Shown here in pieces: positions 53,591 to 60,955 of a stretch of 64,000 nt of DNA. The DNA is from Sinomonas sp. ASV322 (GTDB lineage Bacteria > Actinomycetota > Actinomycetes > Actinomycetales > Micrococcaceae), in contig NZ_JAVFJJ010000004.1 of NCBI RefSeq assembly GCF_030908245.1, positions 62,001 through 126,000 of the forward strand, in the 5' to 3' direction. A model generated the notes under the pieces. It worked only from the letters and a program-made list of their open reading frames with translations, was not told the origin of the DNA and did no database searches. The translations under genes were made by a program, and so were the position numbers. Each line of letters opens with the position of its first letter. Position 1 is the stretch's first letter.

Positions 53591-54286
53591 TCAGGACCGG
53601 GGCGAGGCCTTCGCGTCCTTGAGGGCCCGGTCCCGCACGTGGGCAATGTGCGCGGCCATGGCCCCGCGCGCGCGTTCGGGGTCACCTGACGCGAACGCGG
53701 TGAGGATGTCGGTGTGCTCGGCGATCGCGTGCTCGGCGTCCGTCACTCCGAGGTTCCCGAAGAAGCGGAAGCGCTGCACCTGGCCGCCGAGGGCGTTGTA
53801 GGCGTTGAGCAGGAATCGGTTGTGGGCGTTCGCGGCGATGATGCGGTGGAAGCGCTCGTCGGCCTCCCAGTAGGCGCCGTACTCCGCGAACGTGGGGCCG
53901 GTGGGTGCCCCGCGGAGATCGTCGACGGCCTTCTCGAGCTCGGCGCGGAACTCCGGCGCCACGTGGGCGCACGCCCGTTCGGCGATGGCAGGCTCGATGA
54001 CCGCGCGCGCGTCCATGAGCTCGGCGAGCTCTTCGGCCGTGAAGAGGGGAGCGACGCGGTAGCCCTTGAGGGCCTCGCGCCGCACGAGGCCCGTGGCCTC
54101 GAGGCGCGCGAGCGCTTCGCGGATGGGGGTCTGGGAGACCTCGAGCTCCTGGGCCATGCGGTCGATCCCTATGCCGGAACCGGGCTCGAGCCGCCCGTCC
54201 ATGAGGGATGCCAAGAGCTCCTGGTAGACGTAGTCGGCCAGGAGCTGGCGGTTGGCGGGCCGGGGGCCACCTGAGAGGGCGGGCAT
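53591..54286 (-). CDS. GntR family regulator, FCD subfamily
   Basis: 231 residues: a winged helix with SQTPIREALARLEATGLVRR as the recognition part (about 50-70) and an all-alpha FCD ligand domain from about 90 to 220 (ELMDARAVIEPAIAERA; the metal-binding His residues lie in HRIIAANAHN and AEHTDI). It probably senses a sugar-acid intermediate and represses the cluster to its right. A half copy of the cluster operator overlaps its own promoter, which suggests autoregulation. It is the last gene of the minus-strand cluster. Confidence 0.92.
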   Translation of the reverse strand: MPALSGGPRPANRQLLADYVYQELLASLMDGRLEPGSGIGIDRMAQELEVSQTPIREALARLEATGLVRREALKGYRVAPLFTAEELAELMDARAVIEPAIAERACAHVAPEFRAELEKAVDDLRGAPTGPTFAEYGAYWEADERFHRIIAANAHNRFLLNAYNALGGQVQRFRFFGNLGVTDAEHAIAEHTDILTAFASGDPERARGAMAAHIAHVRDRALKDAKASPRS

Positions 54287-54294
54287 GGAAGAAA

Positions 54295-54306
54295 ATCCTA
54301 TATGAG
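54295..54306. promoter_or_regulatory. Half copy of the cluster operator before gntR
   Basis: ATCCTATATGAG: eight bases match the left half of ATCCTATAGGAT at 58752 and 62722; the right half has drifted. On the minus strand it overlaps a TAGGAT -10, 8 nt before the gntR ATG. Confidence 0.5.
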
Positions 54307-54327
54307 GGCGGAAGCGTAGGTCAGCAC

Positions 54328-54360
54328 ATGCGGGCCGCCAGCTGGTCTGGCGGCCCGCAT
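54328..54360 (-). terminator. Hairpin between the ACS transporter gene and gntR
   Basis: ATGCGGGCCGCCAG, loop CTGGT, CTGGCGGCCCGCAT: a perfect 14-bp stem 34 nt after the transporter stop on the minus strand. It separates gntR from the catabolic operon; there is no U-run. Confidence 0.8.
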
Positions 54361-54393
54361 GAGTGTGCTGCGTGCCCCGGGCGGGGCGCCTTG

Positions 54394-55761
54394 CTAGTGG
54401 TGGGCGACGGGTTCGAGCAGCTCGTCCGACTTGGCGGTGCGGAAGTACTTTGTCCCGAAGACCATGGCGGCTGCGACAAACGCGAACACGCCGAGCGAGA
54501 CGACGCCCCAGACGCCGCTTGGGGTCGGGACGGCGTCGTTGATGCTGGTGCGCATGAGCGGGGCGACGAAGCCACCGAGGTTGCCCAGGGAGTTGATGAG
54601 GCCGATGCCGGCCGCGGCGGCTGCCCCCGTGAGGAACGAGGTCGGGTAGGCCCACGTGATCGGGCCGACCGTGAGGAAGCTCGCGACGGCGAGCGTGATG
54701 AACAGGATGCCGAGGACGGGCTGGTGGTTCGCTCCGGCCCAGCCCGAGCCGACGATCGTGAGGCCGGTGAGGACGTAGCAGGCGGTGCCCCACGCGCGGC
54801 GGCGGACAATAGTGTTCGCGGCCTTGCCGAAGAAGTAGCACGCGAAGAGGCCCACGAGCCACGGGAGGGCCGAGATGACGCCGACCTCCCAGCCGACCTT
54901 CTTCCCGATGAGGGAGGCGACCTGCTGGGGGAGGTAGAACGTCGTCCCGTACACCGCGATCTGGAGTGCGAAGTAGATGACGGTGAAGTACCAGACCTTC
55001 CAGTTGCCCATCGCACGCCAGATGCCCGTGGGGCCGTCCTCGGTGCGAACGCGGTCCTCGAGGGCCATGACGTCGATGAGCGCGGCCTTCTCGTCCTCGT
55101 CGAGGAACTTCGCCTTGGCGGGGCTGTTCGTGAGGAAGAAGAGCGCGGCGATGCCCGCGATGACCGCGAGCAGGCCCTCGACGAAGAACATGACCTGCCA
55201 GCCGCGCGCGAAGCCGAGCGAGTCGCCGAAGCTGATGAGGCCGCCGCTGAGCGGGGCGCCGATCATCTGCGAGAACGGCTGCGCGAGGTAGAAGATCGCG
55301 AACATCTGCACGCGGACCTTGTTCGGGAACCACTCCGAGAGGAACATGATGACGCCCGGGAAGAGCCCGGCCTCGGTCACGCCGAGGAGGAAGCGGAGCA
55401 CGTTGAACATGACGTCGTTCGTCGTGAACGCGAAGGCCGCGGCGACGATGCCCCACGTGATCGCGATCCGGGCGAGCCAGAATCGCGCCCCGAAGCGCTT
55501 GAGGAGCAGGTTGCTCGGGACCTCGAAGAGCGCGTAGCCGATGAAGAAGATGCCGGCGCCGAGGGCGAAGGCCCCGGCGCTGACCCCGCGGTCGGTGCGG
55601 AGCGCGGCCTCGGCGAAGCCGACGTTCGTGCGGTCGAGGAACGCCACGAAATAGAGGATCACGAGCATCGGCATGAGGTGCCGCGCGGCCTTGGAGATGG
55701 CGGACTTGAGGGCCGCGCTGCCGACCTCGGCGGTCAGCGGATTGCCAGTTGAGGTGGACAC
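54394..55761 (-). CDS. MFS transporter, anion:cation symporter (ACS) type
   Basis: 455 residues, 12 helices. PMLVILYFVAFLDRTNVGFA is the ACS-family first helix, and ARIAITWGIVAAAFAF with FLLGVTEAGLFPGVIMFLSEWFP the helix 4-5 region. ACS members import hexuronates, galactonate, tartrate and similar sugar acids, so the cluster substrate is likely an acid. GTG 55761 has AAGGAGAGAC directly upstream; a longer frame of 27 codons reads as low-complexity non-coding sequence. Confidence 0.92.
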   Translation of the reverse strand: MSTSTGNPLTAEVGSAALKSAISKAARHLMPMLVILYFVAFLDRTNVGFAEAALRTDRGVSAGAFALGAGIFFIGYALFEVPSNLLLKRFGARFWLARIAITWGIVAAAFAFTTNDVMFNVLRFLLGVTEAGLFPGVIMFLSEWFPNKVRVQMFAIFYLAQPFSQMIGAPLSGGLISFGDSLGFARGWQVMFFVEGLLAVIAGIAALFFLTNSPAKAKFLDEDEKAALIDVMALEDRVRTEDGPTGIWRAMGNWKVWYFTVIYFALQIAVYGTTFYLPQQVASLIGKKVGWEVGVISALPWLVGLFACYFFGKAANTIVRRRAWGTACYVLTGLTIVGSGWAGANHQPVLGILFITLAVASFLTVGPITWAYPTSFLTGAAAAAGIGLINSLGNLGGFVAPLMRTSINDAVPTPSGVWGVVSLGVFAFVAAAMVFGTKYFRTAKSDELLEPVAHH

Positions 55762-55850
55762 GTCTCTCCTTTGAGATGGTTCTTGTCCGGGTGCGAACGG
55801 GGATTGAGGGCGGGTTGGGTGGGTACGGGCAGATCGGGTCAAGCTGGGTA

Positions 55851-55958
55851 TCAGGCGGGATGCCCGACGATCGAGACGATGCCGACGACGACGAGGACGA
55901 CGCCGATGGCAAGGTACGCGAGGCGGGCTTTCGACCAGTTCGAGAAGATCGAGCTCAT
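55851..55958 (-). CDS. 35-residue single-helix membrane peptide
   Basis: A tiny gene, MSSIFSNWSKARLAYLAIGV at the start, then a Val-rich helix ending in GHPA. It has a short amphipathic head (residues 1-13) and one membrane helix (about 14-32). GAAAGG stands 8 nt before the ATG. It lies between the SDR gene (19 bp) and the ACS transporter gene (89 bp) on the same strand, so it is part of the operon. Small helices of this kind often stabilise a transporter; here that is inference. Confidence 0.7.
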   Translation of the reverse strand: MSSIFSNWSKARLAYLAIGVVLVVVGIVSIVGHPA

Positions 55959-55977
55959 GGCTGGGCCTTTCGTGGAA

Positions 55978-56751
55978 TCAGTGCATATACAGGCCGCCGT
56001 CGACGTTCAGGGTCTGGCCCGTCACGAAGCCCGCGTCCTCGCTGATGAGGTAGGCGATCGCCGCGGCGATGTCGCGCGGAGTGCCGATGCGCGGCAGCAC
56101 GCCGTCGGCCGCCATCTTCTCCTTGCGGTCATCGGTGAGCGTGCCGCCCATGATGTCGGTGTCGATCGGGCCCGGGGAGACCGCATTGACAGTGATGCCC
56201 CGAGGGCCGAGCTCGCGGGCGAGGCTCCGCGTGAAGCCGATGACGCCGGCCTTCGCGGTCGAGTAGACGGTCTTGCTGAACGTGCCGCCGCCGCGCTGGG
56301 CCGAGACCGACGAGAGGCTCACCACGCGGCCGACGCCGTGCCGCACCATGGTCTCGACGGCGCGCTTGGTCGTGTGGTGGACGCCGTGGAGGTTGATGTC
56401 GATGACGCGATGCCATTCCTGCGGAGTGACCTCGAGGTAGTCGACGGGGGACGAGACTCCCGCAAGATTGACGACGGCGACGACCTGGGGAAGGGCGGCC
56501 TCGAGCTCGTCGAACGCGGCGCGGACCTGGTCCTCGTCGGCCACGTTGGCGCCCGCGCCCGCGGCGACGACGCCGTGCTGCTCGGCGACCTCGGCCGCGA
56601 CGGCCTTCGAGGCCTCGGCGTCGAGGTCGAGGATGCCGACGTTCCAGCCGTGCTCGGCGAGGTAGTGCGCGGTGTATCGGCCGATGCCGCGCGGCGAGGC
56701 GGCGCCGGTCAGGATGACGCTGCGCTGTTCGGGAAAGACAGGGGTGGTCAT
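55978..56751 (-). CDS. Short-chain dehydrogenase/reductase
   Basis: A classical 257-residue SDR. The cofactor loop is TGAASPRGIG (residues 15-24), and an Asp after strand 2 (ILDLDAEAS) indicates NAD(H). NLAGVS follows; the catalytic Ser is in SLSSVS (about 150), and Tyr163 and Lys167 in YSTAK. AGGAG precedes the ATG. In this cluster it probably oxidises a hydroxyl of the sugar acid or polyol; dehydrogenases of D-threitol and related C4 compounds belong to this family. Specificity is not readable. Confidence 0.92.
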   Translation of the reverse strand: MTTPVFPEQRSVILTGAASPRGIGRYTAHYLAEHGWNVGILDLDAEASKAVAAEVAEQHGVVAAGAGANVADEDQVRAAFDELEAALPQVVAVVNLAGVSSPVDYLEVTPQEWHRVIDINLHGVHHTTKRAVETMVRHGVGRVVSLSSVSAQRGGGTFSKTVYSTAKAGVIGFTRSLARELGPRGITVNAVSPGPIDTDIMGGTLTDDRKEKMAADGVLPRIGTPRDIAAAIAYLISEDAGFVTGQTLNVDGGLYMH

Positions 56752-56773
56752 AGGGTTTCTCTCCTTGGGGTGA

Positions 56774-57727
56774 TCAGTTGATGGGCGCGGGGCCGAGCTC
56801 GTCCATGAGCTTCTTGATGGCCACGTAGGCCTTGTTCCGGTAGGCGACGAGCTCTGGGATCCGCTCGGCGGGCACATCGAGGTAGCCCGCGCCGGACTTC
56901 GTGCCGAACTTGCCGGCGTCGACGAGCTCGCGCAGCGACTCGGGCGTCGCAAATCGCTCAGGCCAGCGGGTCTGGAGCGACGCATAGCAGAACGAGTAGA
57001 CGTCGAGCCCGGCCATGTCCGCGATCGCGAACGGGCCGAACGCCGGGAGCCGGAAGCCGAACGTCGTGCGGACGATCGTGTCGATGTCGTTCGGGGTCGC
57101 GATGCCCTCCTCGACGATCTGGGTTGCCTCGTGGAAGAGCGCGTACTGGAGCCGGTTGAGCACGAAGCCGGTCGCGTCCTTGATCCGCGCGGTCTCCTTC
57201 CCGGTTGCCGCGACGAGTTCCTCGACGAAGGGTAGGATCGCCTCGTCCGTCCCTGCGTGCGGGATGAGCTCGACGCCGGGGATGAACGGAGCGGGGTTCG
57301 AGAAGTGCACGCCGAGGAACCGCTCGGGCCCCGTGACCGCCTCGGCGAGGCTGCCGATGAGAATCGTCGACGTGTTCGAGCCGATGATCGCGTCGGGGCG
57401 CGCGGCGGTGCTGATGCGGCGGAGCGTCGCGTGCTTGATCTCGATCTTCTCCGGGACGGCCTCCTCGATGAAGTCGGCGTCCGCAACCGCGTCCTCGATC
57501 GAGGCAGCAGCCGTCAGGTTCGCCTCGATGCGCTCCACGGCGTCGGCGGGGAAGAGCCCCTCGGCCGCGAATTCGGCGGCCTCGCGGAGCAGACGCTCGC
57601 GGTTCGACGCCGCGACCTCCGCGGTCACGTCGGCGATCTTGACGGTGGCGCCGGCAAGGGCGAGCGACTGTGCGATGCCGCCTCCCATATAGCCGGAGCC
57701 GACGACGGCGATTCTGCGGAGAGTCAT
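56774..57727 (-). CDS. 3-hydroxyacyl-CoA-dehydrogenase-family oxidoreductase
   Basis: 317 residues. N-terminal Rossmann fold with VGSGYMGGGIAQSLALAG, the PEKIEIKHATLRRI and SNTSTILIGSLAEAV segments, and the catalytic His in GVHFSNPAP. The all-alpha C-domain has GFVLNRLQYALFHEA and GPFAIADMAGLDVY. Family members oxidise 3-hydroxyacyl-CoA, L-gulonate (lambda-crystallin type) or L-carnitine. Among sugar genes, oxidation of a 3-hydroxy group on a free sugar acid is more likely than fatty-acid work. AAGGAGG stands just ahead of the ATG. Confidence 0.9.
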   Translation of the reverse strand: MTLRRIAVVGSGYMGGGIAQSLALAGATVKIADVTAEVAASNRERLLREAAEFAAEGLFPADAVERIEANLTAAASIEDAVADADFIEEAVPEKIEIKHATLRRISTAARPDAIIGSNTSTILIGSLAEAVTGPERFLGVHFSNPAPFIPGVELIPHAGTDEAILPFVEELVAATGKETARIKDATGFVLNRLQYALFHEATQIVEEGIATPNDIDTIVRTTFGFRLPAFGPFAIADMAGLDVYSFCYASLQTRWPERFATPESLRELVDAGKFGTKSGAGYLDVPAERIPELVAYRNKAYVAIKKLMDELGPAPIN

Positions 57728-57762
57728 TGAGTCCTCCTTTGGACCGGGCTGCTTGAGGGCTG

Positions 57763-58698
57763 TCAGGCCTTGGGCAGCAGAGAGCGGATGTACTTCTGGT
57801 TGGTCGCGCACATGCCCAGGCTGTCGCCCCCGTAATGCTCGGCGAGGATGATGCCGGAGAAGCCGAGGGCGATCGCGTCGCGGAACACCTGGCGGTAGTT
57901 GATGAGGCCGGCTTCCATGGTCGACGGCGCGGACGTCGCCCAGCTGCGGTCAGCGGCCTCGTCCCGCGTGTAGTTCTTGACGTGCCAGTAGTTGGCGTAG
58001 GGGAGCGTCTTGGCGAAGAGCTCGCGCCAGTCCTCGACGGGCCGGTGCAGGCGGATGAGGTTGGCGACGTCGGGGTTGAGGCCGACGTTGTCGAGCCCCA
58101 CCTCTTCGACGAAGCGCACCGCGCTGTCGGCCGTTCCGAGGTACGTGTCCTCGTAGAGCTCGAGGGAGACGGGCAGGCCCAGCTCGGCGGCGTGCTTGCC
58201 GAGCTCGCGGATGCGGCGGACGGCGAGGTCCCACATCTCGGGGTCGGCAGGGTCCTTGGGGCCCTCCGCCGTCCAGAACCAGAGGGCCTTGCGCTGGGCG
58301 TCGCTGAAGGGCTGGTGCAGGCCGGTCGAGAAGACCTTCATGCCCCATTCGGCGGCCGCGTCGATCGTGCGGTGGGCGTACTCGAGGTTGCGTTCGTCCT
58401 GGCCGGGCATGATGATGCTCTGGCGCTGGAGGTGCACGGACGGGATGCCGACGCCGTAGGACGCGGCGACTGCGAGGAACTCGTCGCGACGCGAGGGCTC
58501 AAGGTCCGCGGGCCGCACGTGGCTGTCCGCGAGTTCGGCGAGCGTGAAGCCGACGTCGGCGATCTGCGCGAACATGTCGTCCCAGACCTGTGGATCGGCG
58601 TCGTGCATGCTGACGCCGAGTGCGTCCTTCGCGGGGAACGCGTGCAGACACGTGGCGATGGGCCAGGTTTCGGCGGTGTATGGAGGGGTCTCCGGCAT
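57763..58698 (-). CDS. Xylose-isomerase-like TIM-barrel sugar isomerase/epimerase or decarboxylase
   Basis: 311 residues of the PF01261 AP-endonuclease-2 type barrel. Likely metal ligands are Glu in LPVSLELYEDTYLG, Asn/Asp in VGLNPDVANL, His in YWHVKNYT and Glu in GIILAEHYGGD. The family includes hydroxypyruvate isomerase, EryC-type tetrulose-phosphate enzymes and 3-oxo-isoapionate decarboxylase. ATG 58698 has CGGAG 7 nt ahead; a TTG five codons earlier is less likely. It is the first gene of the catabolic operon, 54 nt from the operator. The exact reaction is open. Confidence 0.87.
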   Translation of the reverse strand: MPETPPYTAETWPIATCLHAFPAKDALGVSMHDADPQVWDDMFAQIADVGFTLAELADSHVRPADLEPSRRDEFLAVAASYGVGIPSVHLQRQSIIMPGQDERNLEYAHRTIDAAAEWGMKVFSTGLHQPFSDAQRKALWFWTAEGPKDPADPEMWDLAVRRIRELGKHAAELGLPVSLELYEDTYLGTADSAVRFVEEVGLDNVGLNPDVANLIRLHRPVEDWRELFAKTLPYANYWHVKNYTRDEAADRSWATSAPSTMEAGLINYRQVFRDAIALGFSGIILAEHYGGDSLGMCATNQKYIRSLLPKA

Positions 58699-58737
58699 GA
58701 TGCTCCGTTGCAAAGTCGAGGTCCTGAGGTCCTTCAG

Positions 58738-58743
58738 ATTCTA
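58738..58743 (-). promoter_or_regulatory. -10 hexamer of the TIM-barrel operon
   Basis: TAGAAT on the minus strand, within TATAGAAT. The ATCCTATAGGAT operator begins 8 bp upstream, so a bound repressor would block polymerase. Confidence 0.55.
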
Positions 58744-58751
58744 TAGCAAAG

Positions 58752-58763
58752 ATCCTATAGGAT
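58752..58763. promoter_or_regulatory. Palindromic operator ATCCTATAGGAT, copy 1
   Basis: A perfect 12-bp palindrome followed by ATATG, upstream of the TIM-barrel operon. The whole 17 bp ATCCTATAGGATATATG is repeated exactly at 62722. It is a probable GntR site. Confidence 0.82.
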
Positions 58764-58818
58764 ATATGGTCATCCGGACAGCCGATCGAGCAGAACTCTT
58801 GCCCAGCTCTATTTGTAA

Positions 58819-58831
58819 GATGTCTGACATC
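58819..58831. promoter_or_regulatory. Palindrome GATGTCTGACATC, candidate second GntR site
   Basis: 6-bp perfect arms (GATGTC/GACATC) with one central base. The form TGTCnGACA fits FadR/FCD-type GntR sites. It is 141 nt upstream of the second gntR and 121 nt from the TIM-barrel start. Confidence 0.6.
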
Positions 58832-58971
58832 AAGTCTCCATGGGCACGCGCATCTGTCAAGGGGAGGGGCTTCGCATCGGCGGGCGCGCTCCGCGCCGAC
58901 GCCGGTGGGCAAGCCGCCGTCCAGGACACGCGACGCCCCTAGACTACGAGTGAGAACACGGACGGAGGACG

Positions 58972-59667
58972 ATGGCTCGAAAGTCGCTCGTCGGCGAGGT
59001 CGCCGACGATCTTCTGGATCGAATTGTGGCGGGGGAGTTCCCCCCGGGGGCGCTTGTCCCCGGGGAGCTCGAGCTCTCGGCCCGGCACGAGGTGAGCCGC
59101 ATGACCGTCCGAGAGGCCATGAAGACCCTCGAGGCGCAGCGGATCCTGAGCGTCCAGCGAGGACGCGGGACGTTCGTCAACGCCGTCGACCAATGGAACT
59201 CCCTCGAAGCGCTCCTGCGCGCGGCATCGGCGCACGTGGGAAACGAGGCGGCCGGCATCCAGCTCATCGAGCTGCGCCGCATGCTCGAAACCGGTGCGTG
59301 CGCGCTCGCGGCCCCGCGGATCGCCGATGGCGAGCTTGCGCGACTGCGTGGGTTCCTCGACACGATGAGAGACGCCCATGACCGGGGGAACGTGGACGAG
59401 TTTGTTGCCGCCGACCTCGCGTTCCACGACGTCATCCTCGAGGCGTCCGGCAACGTCTTCCTGACGGCCGTCTTCCAGCCCCTCCACCGCGTGCTCGAGG
59501 CGCGACGCAAGGAAACATCGAGGGTGCCGGACATCCAGGAGCACGCCCTCGGGATGCACGCGGCCGTGCTCGCGGCCCTCGAATCGCGGGACCCGAAGGC
59601 CGCGAGCGACGCGATGGACGCCCACATGACGCAGACGCTCGACGACCTTGTGAACTACGTCCAGTAG
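58972..59667 (+). CDS. GntR family regulator, FadR-like (FCD)
   Basis: 231 residues: winged helix with ELELSARHEVSRMTVREAMKTLEAQRIL and the RGRGTFVN wing, then an FCD domain (LRRMLETGACALAAPRI; DLAFHDVILEASGN and HAAVLAALESRD carry the metal His residues). CGGAGGACG lies before the ATG and a TAGACT -10 at 58938. It is divergent from the TIM-barrel operon and overlaps the tpiA-like gene by 13 bp at its 3-prime end. It is the best candidate for binding the shared operators, with the other GntR as rival. Confidence 0.93.
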   Translation: MARKSLVGEVADDLLDRIVAGEFPPGALVPGELELSARHEVSRMTVREAMKTLEAQRILSVQRGRGTFVNAVDQWNSLEALLRAASAHVGNEAAGIQLIELRRMLETGACALAAPRIADGELARLRGFLDTMRDAHDRGNVDEFVAADLAFHDVILEASGNVFLTAVFQPLHRVLEARRKETSRVPDIQEHALGMHAAVLAALESRDPKAASDAMDAHMTQTLDDLVNYVQ

Positions 59668-60440
59668 CGCGCGCCCGCCGTTGCGAGCGCGAGGGCTTCG
59701 TCGAGGATCGCCTCGAGCGACGCGGGCCGGTGAGCGAAGCGGCCGAGGAAAAGCCCGTCGACGTCGTCGGCAATTTCCGTGAGGAGGCCGGGCCGGGCGC
59801 TCCCGCCGTAGATCACGGCCGAATCGCGGAAGTCCGTCAGGCCCTGAACATGCTCGCGCACAAGCGAGCACACGGCGCGGATGTACGCCGGCTCGGCGGG
59901 CTCGCTCGCGCCGATCGCCCAATGTGGCTCATAGGCGACGATGACGCGCCCGGAGCGGCCCGCCGCGCGCGCCGAGGCGAGCGCGTCGTCGATCTGGCGG
60001 ATGCATTCGCGCGCGGCGTCGGCGTGCGCGAGCCGCGCCGCCTCGCCGACGCACAGCACGGGAGAGAGCCCGTTGCGCAGCGCGGCGAGCGCCTTGGCTC
60101 GCACGACGTCGTCCGTCTCGCCGAAAAGGCTTCGCCGCTCGGCATGGCCGACCTCGACGACGCCGCAGCCGAGCTCGGCGATCTCCGCCCCGCTCACCTC
60201 GCCCGTGAAGGCACCCGAATCTGCTGCCGCGAGATCCTGCGCGCCCACGCGTGCCACGCCGTCGAGGATGCCGAGGGCGGCGGGCACCGAGAGATACGTC
60301 GGGATCACGAAGAGCTCGGCATGGCCTTCGCGCACGGCCGCGTGCGACCGCCCAAGCTCGGCGACCGCCCGGCACCACTCGACCGTCTGGGCGTGGCCGA
60401 AGTACATCTTGAGGCTCACGCCGAGGAGGAAGCGCGGCAT
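59655..60440 (-). CDS. Triose-phosphate-isomerase-like enzyme, probable tetrulose-phosphate isomerase (TpiA2/EryH type)
   Basis: 261 residues of the TIM fold. Catalytic residues are kept: Lys11, His99 (VEVGHAERRS), Glu171 (VAYEPHWAIG) and the phosphate loop YGGSA. The canonical Asn of the N-x-K start is Ser (VSLKMYFG), and loop sequence differs from glycolytic TpiA, which is expected elsewhere in the genome. TpiA2 proteins next to RpiB and DHA-kinase genes interconvert L-erythrulose 1-phosphate and D-erythrulose 4-phosphate. ATG overlaps the rpiB-like stop by 1 bp. Confidence 0.88.
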   Translation of the reverse strand: MPRFLLGVSLKMYFGHAQTVEWCRAVAELGRSHAAVREGHAELFVIPTYLSVPAALGILDGVARVGAQDLAAADSGAFTGEVSGAEIAELGCGVVEVGHAERRSLFGETDDVVRAKALAALRNGLSPVLCVGEAARLAHADAARECIRQIDDALASARAAGRSGRVIVAYEPHWAIGASEPAEPAYIRAVCSLVREHVQGLTDFRDSAVIYGGSARPGLLTEIADDVDGLFLGRFAHRPASLEAILDEALALATAGARYWT

Positions 60441-60901
60441 CACACGCCCTCGTACGCGCAGATCTCCTGAACCTTCTCCTGCGAGTGGCTCGTCTCGTCG
60501 AACTCGTACGTGAGCCATTCGCGGACGTTGCGGCGCGCGAGCTCGAGGCCGATGACCCGCTGGCCCATGCACAGCACCTGCGCGTTGTTGGAGAGCACGG
60601 ATCGCTCGACGGAGAAGGCATCATGCGCCGTGACGGCGCGGATGCCCGGGACCTTGTTGGCCGCGATCGCGACGCCGAGGCCCGTCCCGCAGATGAGGAT
60701 CGCGCGGTCGGCCTGGCCGCGCGCGACGAGCTCCGCAGCGCTCGTTGCGATGGCCGGATAGTTCGTGTGCGCGCCGGCGGCGACGCCGACATCGGTCACG
60801 GACGCGACCAGGCCGCTCGCCTCGAGGTCCTTCTTGATGGCCTCTTTGTACTCGAAGCCCGCGTCGTCCGAGCCGACGACGATGCGCCACTGCTGTGCCA
60901 T
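60440..60901 (-). CDS. RpiB/LacAB-family sugar-phosphate isomerase, probable D-erythrulose-4-phosphate isomerase
   Basis: 153 residues of the RpiB fold. The active-site Cys71 lies in [13 protein letters not shown], and the [14 protein letters not shown] segment is typical. The usual Asp-His-Ala-Gly near the start is Asp-Asp-Ala-Gly ([11 protein letters not shown]), an unusual change at a substrate-side position that argues against plain ribose-5-phosphate isomerase. EryI-type enzymes of this family convert D-erythrulose 4-phosphate to D-erythrose 4-phosphate. A strong AGGAGG precedes the ATG. Confidence 0.88.
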   Translation of the reverse strand: MAQQWRIVVGSDDAGFEYKEAIKKDLEASGLVASVTDVGVAAGAHTNYPAIATSAAELVARGQADRAILICGTGLGVAIAANKVPGIRAVTAHDAFSVERSVLSNNAQVLCMGQRVIGLELARRNVREWLTYEFDETSHSQEKVQEICAYEGV

Positions 60902-60955
60902 GGGTGCCTCCTGGGGTGGGTGGGAACGTGGGTTGCGGATGAAAGGGAGTCGCCG

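Noticed and set aside
54287-55912. Fusion of gntR with upstream sequence (773 residues)
   Set aside because: The upstream part is an out-of-frame shadow of the ACS transporter gene and crosses a perfect hairpin; the normal GntR start is ATG 54286.
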